From Sciscionella marina DSM 45152 (GTDB taxonomy: Bacteria > Actinomycetota > Actinomycetes > Mycobacteriales > Pseudonocardiaceae), in assembly GCF_000379465.1 (NCBI RefSeq), contig NZ_KB905390.1, positions 48,117 through 112,116 on the forward strand: 64,000 nucleotides of DNA, written 5' to 3'. A model generated the notes under the pieces. The model searched no databases, had not been told where the DNA came from, and saw only the letters and a program-made list of their open reading frames with translations. Position 1 is the stretch's first letter, and each line of letters begins with the position of its first letter. The position numbers and the translations under genes are program-made. Shown here piece after piece: positions 40,575 through 49,330 of the stretch.

Positions 40575-41791
40575 ATCCCTTCGGGGGAATTATGCCGTCC
40601 CGGGCTGACCAGGGTCGCGAGCAGGCAGCACGCACCGGCGCCCGCCCAGACCGCCGCCCAGGACGCGCCGTCCGCGAGCACCGGGATCAGCACCGGGGCG
40701 AGGAAACCCGCGGCGAACACGGTGGTGTTCTCCAGGCCGAGCGCGGTCCCGGCCCGCCTGGTTCCCGCCATACGCGCGATCTCGGTGTAGGCCACGCCGT
40801 GCCAAGCCGAAGCGAGCAACCCACCTGCCGCGAGCGCGGCCACGGTGAGCCCCACGGGCGCCTCGGTGAGCACCGCAGCCCCGGCGAAGGCCACCGTGCT
40901 CAGTCCGGCGACCGCCTTGATGTACCCGCGCCTGTTCCCGTGCCGATCGGTGTATCCGCCGCTCCATACCCGCGCGGCCGCCCCGCCCAGCTGCACGATC
41001 AGCAGCGTCACCGTGCCGAGCGCGAGATGCGTATGCCGTTGGCTGACAAGGAAAACCGAGGCGAAGGTGGTCACCGCGAACTGCGGGACCGAAAGCAGCC
41101 CGCTCGCCGATGCCAGCCGCCACACCGCCCGGCTGCGCAGCGGGGAACCGCCGATGCCGCGCGGTTGCGCGGTGGACTCGGCCGGTTCGTGCAGCCAGGC
41201 GAAGGCCGCGGCCGCCGAGGCGAAGCAGAACAGGGCGAGCGCGCCGAACACCGCGCGGAACCCCAGATCACCGGCCAGTACCGGAAGCAGCGCCGCACCG
41301 AGCGCACCACCCGCGGGGATCGCGGTCTGCCGGATGCTCATCGCGAATCCGCGGCGATCATCGGGAAACCAGGCCATGACCGCGCGGCCGCTCGAACCGT
41401 TCACCGAACCGCCGAGTACCCCGACCAGTAAGAGCGCGGCCGCGAACACCAATGCCGGAGCCCCCGGGGTCAGGACGACCGCCAGCAGCGCCAGTAGGGC
41501 GCCGGTACCGAGCAGGCCGGTGAGCAGGGTTCGCCGGTCACCGAGCCGGTCGGTCACCATTCCCCAGGGCACCTCGGAGATCGCGATGCCGAGTAGGATC
41601 GCGCCGAGCACCAGGCCGAGTTGTCCCGCGCTGAAGTGATACCTCCCGCGCAGCAGTGGTCCGGTGGCGGGGATTCCGGCGAAGGCGGCCGAGAAACTGG
41701 CCTGTGCGGCCACCCCGATGCCGAGGATCAGCCAGCGATGGTGCGCGCCGAATCCGCGGAGCGCAGGGTTCATGTAATGAGTCAGAGTCAT
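40571..41791 (-). CDS. MFS transporter (CynX/NimT-like)
   Basis: A 406-residue MFS protein with about 12 hydrophobic helices (LILGIGVAAQASFSAAFAG, motif A WGMVTDRLGDRRTLL, later YTDRHGNRRGYIK). ATG 41791 lies inside a 21-bp palindrome (41784-41804), so the start region is probably an operator; ATG 41773 is an alternative start outside it. It is divergent from the diterpene cyclase gene and coupled to a CGNR regulator, and could export the terpenoid product, though this is only positional. Confidence 0.84.
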   Translation of the reverse strand: MTLTHYMNPALRGFGAHHRWLILGIGVAAQASFSAAFAGIPATGPLLRGRYHFSAGQLGLVLGAILLGIAISEVPWGMVTDRLGDRRTLLTGLLGTGALLALLAVVLTPGAPALVFAAALLLVGVLGGSVNGSSGRAVMAWFPDDRRGFAMSIRQTAIPAGGALGAALLPVLAGDLGFRAVFGALALFCFASAAAAFAWLHEPAESTAQPRGIGGSPLRSRAVWRLASASGLLSVPQFAVTTFASVFLVSQRHTHLALGTVTLLIVQLGGAAARVWSGGYTDRHGNRRGYIKAVAGLSTVAFAGAAVLTEAPVGLTVAALAAGGLLASAWHGVAYTEIARMAGTRRAGTALGLENTTVFAAGFLAPVLIPVLADGASWAAVWAGAGACCLLATLVSPGRHNSPEGM

Positions 41792-41804
41792 AGCTAATGA
41801 CTCT
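41784..41804. promoter_or_regulatory. Palindrome over the MFS start codon
   Basis: AGAGTCAT (41784-41791) and ATGACTCT (41797-41804) form a perfect inverted repeat with a 5-base spacer. The MFS start codon (41791-41789) lies inside the left arm. This suggests an operator at a leaderless or very short-leader transcript start. Confidence 0.55.
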
Positions 41805-41910
41805 AGGGTGTTACGTTCGAGCGACGCAAGTACCGATCGGTACCAAGTCGCCGGAACGAAATTCGACGAGGTGGCTGTGCGCACGAGCCGGGGCGCGGTA
41901 GGAAGGAACG

Positions 41911-43422
41911 GTGACCGATGACTTTCGCAGCGCCGCGAACACCCTGTTGCACGAGTCCGCCGCGGATCCCTGGGCCTGGTTGACCCCTTCGGTGTACGAG
42001 TGTGCCCGCTTGGTGGCGGACGCACCGTGGCTCGGCGGGCATGCCGAGCGGTTGCGCCACCTGTGCCGGACGGTGACCGCCGACGGCACCTGGGGGCAGG
42101 ACGGATTCGCGTTCAACGCCACGCTTTCGGCCACCGAGGCGCTGCTCGCGGTTGCCCAGCGGCGGGAACCCGCGGATGAGGTCATCGAGCGCGGCAAGGC
42201 CCGCGCGGTGGCCGGGCAGGGCCTGCGTGCGCTGCGCGACTGGCTGGCACCCGGCGGGCGCTACGCGGCCGGGCCACCGGCGACGATCAGCGTGGAACTG
42301 ATCGTGCCGATGCTGGTGGACCGGATCAACACGCGCCTGGCGGCCGCGGGGGAACCGGAGCTGCCGATGCCCGCGGGGTGTGCCACCGAACGGCTGGCCG
42401 CGATCCGGGCGGACGCCGCCGCGGGCCGGGAACTGCCCGCGGACATCTGGCATGCCTGGGAGATCGCCACCCCGGTCGATTCGGCGCACCCCTACGCGGG
42501 TTCGGTGAGCTGTTCGGCGGCCGGAACGGCGGGGTGGCTGCGCACCGCATCGGATCCGGGCAGCCCGGCCGCGCGGTTCCTCGAGGAGCTGCAGCGCCAC
42601 GGGAACGGCCTGGTGCCGGTGGCCGCGCCGATCGACTACTTCGAGCACGCCTGGATGCTGAACACCTTCGTCTGGCACCGGGTTCCGCACGACTGCCCGG
42701 AGCGGATCCTGGACCGGCTCGAGTCCGAACTGGGCCCGCACGGGATCGCGGGCGGCAGGGATCTCACCGTGGACGGGGACGACACCGCCGCGGTGGTGAA
42801 CGCGCTGCTCTGTCATGGGCGCACGGCCGGACTGGACGGGCTGCTGACCTACTGGGCCGAGGACCATTTCCAGATCTATCCCGGCGAATCGATCGCTTCA
42901 CCGGCCACGAACGGGCACACGGTGAGCCTGCTGCACCGCTATCTCGCCGAGCGCCCCGAGCACGGCGAGCGCTACGGTCCGGTGCTGCGGCGCAATACCG
43001 AATGGCTGCTCGACCAGCAGCGCGCCGATGGCAGCTGGTTCGATTTCTGGCACGTTTCCCCGTACTACGCCACGGTGTGCGCGGTCGAGGCGCTTTCCGC
43101 GGTGGACGGCGAACCGGCGAAGGCCGCCGCGCGGCGCGCCAGGCGCTGGGTGCTCGATACCAGGCATCCCGGCGGCGGCTGGGGCGTGCGCTGGGTGACC
43201 ATGGAGGAGACCGCGTACGCCGCACTGATTCTGCGCGGTAGCACCGAAACCGGCGTGGCCGAGGCGCTCACCTGCGCGGAGCCGGTGCTGCGCGATGGGG
43301 TGGTGGATGCCGGGATCACCCCGCTGTGGCTGGTGAAGGACTACTTTGCCCCGATCCGGGTGGTCGCCGCCGCGGTGCTGGCCGCGCGGCAGGCCATCCT
43401 GACCGGTCAGCGCGGGGCTTGA
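41911..43422 (+). CDS. Class II diterpene cyclase (DXDD type)
   Basis: A 503-residue protein of the squalene-cyclase-like alpha/alpha-barrel superfamily. DGDD at 288-291 (DLTVDGDDTA) is the protonating DXDD motif of class II diterpene cyclases. SVSCSAAGTAGWL near 198-210 and the QW-like segments GSWFDFW and GGWGVRW support the call. Length equals the mycobacterial halimadienyl diphosphate synthase group (about 500). It should cyclise geranylgeranyl diphosphate without losing the diphosphate. It starts at ATG 41911 and converges with the P450 gene with a 16-base overlap. Confidence 0.85.
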   Translation: MTDDFRSAANTLLHESAADPWAWLTPSVYECARLVADAPWLGGHAERLRHLCRTVTADGTWGQDGFAFNATLSATEALLAVAQRREPADEVIERGKARAVAGQGLRALRDWLAPGGRYAAGPPATISVELIVPMLVDRINTRLAAAGEPELPMPAGCATERLAAIRADAAAGRELPADIWHAWEIATPVDSAHPYAGSVSCSAAGTAGWLRTASDPGSPAARFLEELQRHGNGLVPVAAPIDYFEHAWMLNTFVWHRVPHDCPERILDRLESELGPHGIAGGRDLTVDGDDTAAVVNALLCHGRTAGLDGLLTYWAEDHFQIYPGESIASPATNGHTVSLLHRYLAERPEHGERYGPVLRRNTEWLLDQQRADGSWFDFWHVSPYYATVCAVEALSAVDGEPAKAAARRARRWVLDTRHPGGGWGVRWVTMEETAYAALILRGSTETGVAEALTCAEPVLRDGVVDAGITPLWLVKDYFAPIRVVAAAVLAARQAILTGQRGA

Positions 43423-44621
43423 AGCAGCACCGGCAGAGCTTCGAGCCCCCGCATCAGGGTGCTGTGCCGCCAGGTCAGCTCGCCAGGGGCCACCGCGAGC
43501 CGGATCTCCGGGAACCGCTCGAGCAGCATGCCGAACGCGATTTCCGCTTGTGCCCTGGCCAGCTGCGCGCCGATGCAGTAGTGCACCCCGTGCCCGAAAG
43601 CGAGATGACCCGTGGTGGCCCGGTCGAGGTCAAGTTCCCGCGGATCGGTGAACCGCTGCGCGTCCCGGTTCGCCGAGAGCAGGGCGACCACCACGAACTC
43701 ACCCGCGGGAATGCTCGTCTCACCGATCGGCACATCCTCGGTGGTGAACCGGAATGTGGCGAAGTTGACCGGCCCGTCGTAGCGCAGGAATTCCTCGATT
43801 GCGGCGGGCAGTCCGGCCGGATCGGCGCGCAGCGCGGCGAGCTGGTCCGGATTGCGCAGCAGGGCGAGGGTGCCGTTGCCGATCAGGTTGACCATGGTCT
43901 CGTGCCCGCCCACCAGCAGTACGAACACCATGGCGCGCAGTTCACCCTCGTCGAGCCGATCACCTGCCTCCCGCGCCTCGACCAGCGCGGAGAGCAGATC
44001 CTGTCCGGGGGTGAGCTGCTTCTGCGCGATCAGCGCGTCCAGATAGCCGACCATGGCCTCGGAGGCAGCCGCCAGTTCCTGCGCGCCGACCCCGGTGTTG
44101 AGCAGTGTCGCGGTCCAGGAACGGAAATCGGCCCGGTCGCTCTCGGGCACGCCGAGCAGTTCGCAGATCACCGTGATCGGCAGCGGATAGGCGAAGCCGT
44201 GCACCAGGTCCACCACCTCGCCACGGGGCAAGGCGTCCAGCAGTTCCCCGGCGATCTCGGTGATTCGCGGGCGCAGCTCGGCGACCCTGCGGCTGGTGAA
44301 CGTCGCACCGACCAGTTTGCGCAGCCTGGTGTGGTCCGGCGGATCGGTGTTGAGCATGTGCGAATTGAGGAACTCGGTGATCACCGGGGTCGAGTTCGTC
44401 TCCTCCGCCTGCCGCGCGGACAGTTCCTGCTGGCGTACGGAATCCTTGCGCAGCCGGGGATCCGCCAGTGCGGCCCGGGCGTCGGCATAGCGGCTGACGA
44501 TCCACACCCGCAGCCCGTGCGGCAGCAGCGCGGGGGCGACCGGCTGCTCGGCGCGCAGCCGGTCGTAGAGCTGATAGGGGTCCTGCAGGAATTGTTCGCC
44601 GAGCCGGATCGGTTCGGTCAC
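43407..44621 (-). CDS. Cytochrome P450
   Basis: A 404-residue soluble bacterial P450. The heme loop AFGHGVHYCIG holds the proximal Cys349. The I-helix oxygen motif is VGGHET, and ExxR is visible in IEEFLRYDG-type context before it. CYP107-like proteins of this size hydroxylate natural-product scaffolds with ferredoxin as electron donor; no ferredoxin gene is adjacent. It overlaps the cyclase 3' end by 16 bases and the sulfotransferase stop by four, so it is co-transcribed with the sulfotransferase. It probably oxidises the cyclised diterpenoid. Confidence 0.88.
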   Translation of the reverse strand: MTEPIRLGEQFLQDPYQLYDRLRAEQPVAPALLPHGLRVWIVSRYADARAALADPRLRKDSVRQQELSARQAEETNSTPVITEFLNSHMLNTDPPDHTRLRKLVGATFTSRRVAELRPRITEIAGELLDALPRGEVVDLVHGFAYPLPITVICELLGVPESDRADFRSWTATLLNTGVGAQELAAASEAMVGYLDALIAQKQLTPGQDLLSALVEAREAGDRLDEGELRAMVFVLLVGGHETMVNLIGNGTLALLRNPDQLAALRADPAGLPAAIEEFLRYDGPVNFATFRFTTEDVPIGETSIPAGEFVVVALLSANRDAQRFTDPRELDLDRATTGHLAFGHGVHYCIGAQLARAQAEIAFGMLLERFPEIRLAVAPGELTWRHSTLMRGLEALPVLLQAPR

Positions 44622-45655
44622 GGGGCCACCTCCCTACGTTGGGCTTGCAGGGCACGCCTGCCGGGTTCGCAGAGCTCACGCAGCCGGTCGAGCTCCTCCG
44701 CGGGAAGGGCGGCCGCCCCGCCGACCCGGTTCCGGTCGAGCAGTCGTTCGGCGGTGGCCAGCCAGCTGGGATCCGGTTCGACATCCAGGAAAGCGGCGAG
44801 CCGCGCGAGTTCTGCGCGTGGGTGCGCGACCAGGTCCTCGTATCCGATCGTGCACCGCCGTTCGGCCGGTAGCTCGGCGAGGCCGGTGACCGCGTCCCGG
44901 ATCTGCGCGGTCCACAGCTCGGCGAATTCGGCCAGCGGGATCGGTTGTTCGAGCACGGCCGGGTCGAACCGGTCCGGCAGCACCTTGGCCAGTTCCGGCG
45001 GGAGCGCGGCCACATCGGCGGGGCGCAGCTCCGGAATGGCGCGCGCCCCGGTCAGCGCCTTGATCCGGTTCTCGAGCACCACCAGGCGGAATCCCGGGTG
45101 CCTGCTCATGGAGAGCGCGCAGTCCGGCCCCTCCCGGAACATGTGCACCAGCCGCGCGGCAGGGAAGCGGTCGGCGAGGGTGCCGATCCACTGCAGCGAG
45201 AACCCGGAGCGCTCCACCACGGCGGTGCGCCCGAAACGCCGGCCCAGCAGGGCGAACAGGGCCGCGTAGTGCTCGGTGACCGGGCGGGCGGGCCAGCTCG
45301 GTATCTGCTCGGCGAGCTCGTCGAACAGGGCGTCGGGTTCCTCGCTCAGGTGCGGCAGCGCCATCATCGCGATCGCCGGAATGCCGGTCTCCGGACTGAA
45401 TCGGCCGGGATCCCGCGGATACAGGAACTCCGGAACCCGGCTGCGTTCGCGCGCCATCGCGTCGAAGAACGGGTTCGGTTCGGCGAGCAGCCGCCAGAAT
45501 TCGGCCCCGGTCAGGGGTCCAGGGGGAAAGGTTCCCGGCGCCAGCGAGGCGAACAGTTCGTTGAGGCTGAGCACGTCCGGATGCCCGGCGAGCACCCGGG
45601 ACAGCGCGGTGGATCCACAGCGCCCGGTGCCCACCACGAAGTTCAGGGAGCGCAT
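44618..45655 (-). CDS. PAPS-dependent sulfotransferase-family protein
   Basis: A 345-residue protein. The PAPS-binding loop is GTGRCGSTALS (9-19), with a 3'-phosphate-binding segment in RLVHMFREGPDCALSMSRH. It lacks a signal peptide and should act in the cytoplasm, transferring sulfate to a hydroxyl. Such enzymes usually follow a hydroxylase; here the P450 is coupled downstream (four-base overlap). In context it may sulfate the terpenoid made by this cluster. ATG 45655 is divergent from the IDS-fold gene. Confidence 0.83.
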   Translation of the reverse strand: MRSLNFVVGTGRCGSTALSRVLAGHPDVLSLNELFASLAPGTFPPGPLTGAEFWRLLAEPNPFFDAMARERSRVPEFLYPRDPGRFSPETGIPAIAMMALPHLSEEPDALFDELAEQIPSWPARPVTEHYAALFALLGRRFGRTAVVERSGFSLQWIGTLADRFPAARLVHMFREGPDCALSMSRHPGFRLVVLENRIKALTGARAIPELRPADVAALPPELAKVLPDRFDPAVLEQPIPLAEFAELWTAQIRDAVTGLAELPAERRCTIGYEDLVAHPRAELARLAAFLDVEPDPSWLATAERLLDRNRVGGAAALPAEELDRLRELCEPGRRALQAQRREVAP

Positions 45656-45770
45656 GGCGAGGACTCCGTCATGGCTACCTTTCTACCGTCCGGCATCCGC
45701 TTTTTGGTGAGACAGCCGGATATTTGTGTGTAGTGTGCGGGATCAGACCGCTACCGCTGGGGAGGCGCCG

Positions 45771-46796
45771 GTGCCGACCGATTCCGAACACGCAGAGCGA
45801 CAGATCCGGTTGTTGTCCGGGCAGGTCGAACAGACCATGGCGGAACTGGTCGCCGAATACACCAGCGAACACGGTCAGTTGCGCGCCATCGTGCCCACCG
45901 TGGTCCGGGAAGCCCGTGCGGACCGGCACGAGTTCGCCCTTCCCCTGCTCGTGCACGGGGCGGAGACCGGTGACCCCGCCGCAGCGGTGCCGATCGCGGC
46001 CGTGCACGCACTGTGGTGGCGCGCGGCGAACATCATCGACGACCTCGCCGATGACCAGGCGGGTGAGGCGGCGCGCCGGATCGGACCGGGTGCCACCATG
46101 CTGGTCGCGTTCAACTGGGCGTATGTGCTGCCCGCGCGGGTCACCAGCGCGCTGCCGGTTGCCGAACCGGTCCGCAGCGCGCTCACCACCGAGTTCCTGC
46201 AGTCCTGCACCGCCGCGACCGAAGGGCAGCTCGCCGACCTGTTCACCGAACCCGGAGAGCTCTCGCATGATCAGGTGCTGCGTACCTACCTGAACAAGAG
46301 CAGCGCACCGTACGTGATGGCGAGCGCGATGGCTGCCAGGACCGCGGGCGCCGACGACGCGCGCACCGAGGGGTGGCGGCGGTTCGGCCGCAACCTCGGG
46401 TTGCTCGGACAGTTCCGTAACGATCAGGAGGATCTGCAGTCCGGACGGATGGAAGACCTCGCCAACGCCACCCCCACCTTCCACCTCGTCTCACTGCTGA
46501 ACTCCGGCCACGGTGCCCGCCGCGAACGCGTCCTCGCGCTGCTGCGGCGCGCGCGAACGGACACGCACGCCCGGGAGGAACTGCTGGAGCGGATGCTCGA
46601 CCCGGAGGTGGTGCGGCCCTATCTCGCGCACATCGAGGGGGTCCGGCACGAGGCCGAGCAGGTCCTCGATGAACTCAGCCTCGACGAGCTCGGCGGCTCC
46701 GGCTGTTTCGTGGCCGCGCTGCGCGGACGGGTGCGCGCCGCGGCGACTCCGTGTGAACTGCTGGCGGGTGTGGCGAACCCGGCGGAAGCGAGCTGA
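45771..46796 (+). CDS. Isoprenyl-diphosphate-synthase-fold protein (class I isoprenoid enzyme)
   Basis: A 341-residue all-helical protein. The first Asp-rich motif is DDLAD at 90-94, the second NDQED at 217-221. These bind Mg and diphosphate. However, the usual GGKRLRP segment that holds IPP is replaced by ADRHEFALP, the RRG after the first motif is RRIGPG, and the GK after the second is NAT. It may be a GGPP synthase of a diverged clade, or a class I enzyme that ionises the class II product. GTG 45771 is five bases after GGGGAGG. Confidence 0.7.
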   Translation: MPTDSEHAERQIRLLSGQVEQTMAELVAEYTSEHGQLRAIVPTVVREARADRHEFALPLLVHGAETGDPAAAVPIAAVHALWWRAANIIDDLADDQAGEAARRIGPGATMLVAFNWAYVLPARVTSALPVAEPVRSALTTEFLQSCTAATEGQLADLFTEPGELSHDQVLRTYLNKSSAPYVMASAMAARTAGADDARTEGWRRFGRNLGLLGQFRNDQEDLQSGRMEDLANATPTFHLVSLLNSGHGARRERVLALLRRARTDTHAREELLERMLDPEVVRPYLAHIEGVRHEAEQVLDELSLDELGGSGCFVAALRGRVRAAATPCELLAGVANPAEAS

Positions 46797-46822
46797 GCCG
46801 GAATCCGTGGCCGGTTACGGCA

Positions 46823-47980
46823 TCAGCCGGGTGTGCTGGTGTATTCGCGTCCGGTCGGGGTGGTGATGGTGAGCCGCGCGGTGGTGGGGTCGAGTTGGTG
46901 TTTCCAGTCGGGCATGCGTTTCAGTTTGTGGTTGATTCGGCAGAGGCCTTGGAGGTTGGCGGGATCGGTGGTGCCGTGGTCTCGGTGCCATTGTTCGACG
47001 TGGTCGATCTCGACGATGGGTCGCCTGCATCCCGGAGCGCGGCAATGGCGGTCGCGGATGTGGACGAAATCGCGCTGGCGCCGGGTCGGCCGGTAACGCT
47101 TGCGCCCCAGGCCTTGTACCACGCCGGTGTCCGGGTCGGTGAGGACTTTGCGCACCACGTTGTTCGGGTCGGCGAGCAGTTGACGGGCGACGTGCGCGGG
47201 GATTTCACCCATTCCGTCGACGATTGCGGTGCTGTTGTTCAGCTGTAGCGCGGTGCCGAGGGGAACGTGCACGTTGACGACCGTGTGTACCGGTGGGTGA
47301 TCGTCACCGCGTCCGAGGAGTAGGTCGGTGAACACGTCCGCGCGGATTTGTTCCTGGGTGCGCGTATCTCCGCGTTGTCTGATCGCCCGTGCGAGATCTC
47401 GGATGCGTGTTTCGCATGCGTGGGAGTCTTCGGCGGGGATCCGGGCGAACACCGTCCCGGTGCCATCCTCCTCATCTTGGAACGACACATACCGGGCGGC
47501 ACGCGCTTGCGCGAGCCGCTTCTGTTTCGCTGTCGGGTCCAGTGAGTCCGCTATCCGCCGCAGGTAGGCGCGCCAGTCGTGCGGCAGGCCCTGTTCGCGT
47601 AAGCGTTGCGCGATCCGCCGGTCCGCGATCGCGGCCAGTTCCGGGGTGAGTGGGCGCAGTACTTCGGTGGCTTTCGACGCGAGAAACGAATCCAGCAACC
47701 CCTCACTCATGCAGGACAGTAATTCGGGAAATCGTTCGTGCATCTCGACCGACAATTCGACTGTACCGATCGCCTTACCCCGATAACAACACCAAGCGAG
47801 GCGTAGTTCCTCGATCACCGAATCCCGCGCCAGCTCCTCCCCGAACCGTGCCGCCTGCGAGCGCCATAGTTGGTGCACGTCAATCAGGATCCGATGATCC
47901 AGCCGTGCCTGCTCGGTCCGATAGGAACACGTGGATTCCACCAACGCGTCCTCGAATTCACGACTCCCCAGTCCGTTCAT
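46823..47980 (-). CDS. DUF222/HNH endonuclease-domain protein
   Basis: A 385-residue protein. The N-terminal 250 residues are the DUF222-like helical part, and the C-terminal HNH nuclease core reads HCRAPGCRRP, EIDHVEQWHRDHG, LQGLCRINHKLK. Such genes are multicopy in actinomycetes and behave like selfish or defence-related units. ATG 47980. It is AT-richer than its neighbours (many TTG/CAC codons on the strand), consistent with transfer. It stands alone between the terpenoid cluster and the amidohydrolase operon. Confidence 0.85.
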   Translation of the reverse strand: MNGLGSREFEDALVESTCSYRTEQARLDHRILIDVHQLWRSQAARFGEELARDSVIEELRLAWCCYRGKAIGTVELSVEMHERFPELLSCMSEGLLDSFLASKATEVLRPLTPELAAIADRRIAQRLREQGLPHDWRAYLRRIADSLDPTAKQKRLAQARAARYVSFQDEEDGTGTVFARIPAEDSHACETRIRDLARAIRQRGDTRTQEQIRADVFTDLLLGRGDDHPPVHTVVNVHVPLGTALQLNNSTAIVDGMGEIPAHVARQLLADPNNVVRKVLTDPDTGVVQGLGRKRYRPTRRQRDFVHIRDRHCRAPGCRRPIVEIDHVEQWHRDHGTTDPANLQGLCRINHKLKRMPDWKHQLDPTTARLTITTPTGREYTSTPG

Positions 47981-48076
47981 GCTCCCAATTCTAGCACAAT
48001 TCCCGTAAGCTGTGTCCGTTCATTTTGAGCGTGCACGGCCATCCGCAGATCCCGGCTGATCCGGGCTGAGGCGCGC

Positions 48077-49330
48077 TCAGCGTGCTCGGACGAACCGTTC
48101 CAGCAGCTCGACGGCGATCGGCAGGCTGCGCTCGTCGATGTCGAAGCGGCCGTGGTGGTGCGGCGCCGGATTGGCTGCCCCCACAAGAAAGTATGCCCCG
48201 GTCCCGCCCTGTTCGCGGACCGCGTCGAGCAGCAGGGTGGCGTCGTCGCTCGCGGACATCGGTGCTTCGGCAAGGCATTCGCGCACGCCCGCGGTGGCCT
48301 GTGCGGCCGCGGTGATCCCCGCGCACACCGCCTCGTCGTGCACGGCTGCGGTGGCTTTCCCGGTCTCGGCGATTTCCAGCTCGACGCCGTGCATGTGCGC
48401 GGCGCCCTCCAAGATCGCCCGCGCGCGCTCGATCAGCTCGGCACAGGCCGCGGTGGTCTCGGCGCGCAGTTCCATGCCGAGTTCGGCGTGTTCGGGCACG
48501 ATGTTGGCGGCGGTCCCCGCGCGCAGGGTGCCGACGTTGACCCGGGTCGCGATGCCCGGGATCGGTGGCATGGCATGCAAGGCGTTCGCCGCGTGAGTTG
48601 CGGCGAGCAGGGCGTTACGGCCCTCGTTGGGGGCGAGCGCGGCATGCGCGGCGCGCCCGGTGAGCCGCACCCGCAGTTTCACCGTGGCGAGCATGCCCCG
48701 CGCGGCCGCGGCGACGGTGCCCACTTCCAGGCCCAGCCCCAGATGCAGGGCTAGTATCGTGCCGATTCCGGTGCACGCCCCGGCTTCGACGAGTGCACGG
48801 GCCCCGCGCACGCCTTCCTCCGCGGGCTGGAACAACAGCCGCACGGTGCCCGGGAAGTCGGGATCTGCGGCGAGCCTGCTGCCCAGTTCCACCCCGATCG
48901 CGGTGTGCCCGTCGTGCCCGCAGGCGTGCATCACGCCCTCCCGCGTCGAGGCGAACCCCTCTGCCGCGGGGAAATGCGCCGCCTCGCCTGCTTCGGTGAC
49001 CGGGAGCGCGTCCATATCGAAGCGGATCCCGAGCACCGGCCCTGGACGGTTGCCGTGCACTTCGGCGAGGATTCCGGTGCGGCCACCGGAAAGCGTGTCG
49101 ATCAGCTCCGGTGCGACACCCTGAACAGCGGCCCGTTCGCGAGCGGCGGCGAGCTCGGCCGGATCGGGCAGCCCGGCAAGTCCCTCGACCACGCACACCT
49201 GCTCGCCGTAGCACGGTTCAATGCCCGCCGCGCGCAGTTCCCCGATCACCGTGGCCGCAGTGACGATCTCGGTGAACCCGGTCTCCGGATAGGCGTGCAA
49301 CCGCCTGCGCAGTGCCCGTAGTTCGGTCAT
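48077..49330 (-). CDS. M20-family amidohydrolase (AbgA-like)
   Basis: A 417-residue zinc amidohydrolase. Metal-binding signatures are visible: HACGHDGHTAIG (His/Asp), QPAEEG (catalytic Glu pair), and HHH near the C-terminus. The AbgA-like layout suggests hydrolysis of an N-acyl or aminobenzoyl amino acid. It is the last gene of the operon; its ATG overlaps the stop of the M20B gene (49327-49330). Substrate unproven. Confidence 0.86.
   Translation of the reverse strand: MTELRALRRRLHAYPETGFTEIVTAATVIGELRAAGIEPCYGEQVCVVEGLAGLPDPAELAAARERAAVQGVAPELIDTLSGGRTGILAEVHGNRPGPVLGIRFDMDALPVTEAGEAAHFPAAEGFASTREGVMHACGHDGHTAIGVELGSRLAADPDFPGTVRLLFQPAEEGVRGARALVEAGACTGIGTILALHLGLGLEVGTVAAAARGMLATVKLRVRLTGRAAHAALAPNEGRNALLAATHAANALHAMPPIPGIATRVNVGTLRAGTAANIVPEHAELGMELRAETTAACAELIERARAILEGAAHMHGVELEIAETGKATAAVHDEAVCAGITAAAQATAGVRECLAEAPMSASDDATLLLDAVREQGGTGAYFLVGAANPAPHHHGRFDIDERSLPIAVELLERFVRAR

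Noticed and set aside
41911..43422. Squalene-hopene cyclase
   Set aside because: The protein is about 130 residues shorter than hopene cyclases and has DGDD with few QW motifs, fitting class II diterpene cyclases better.
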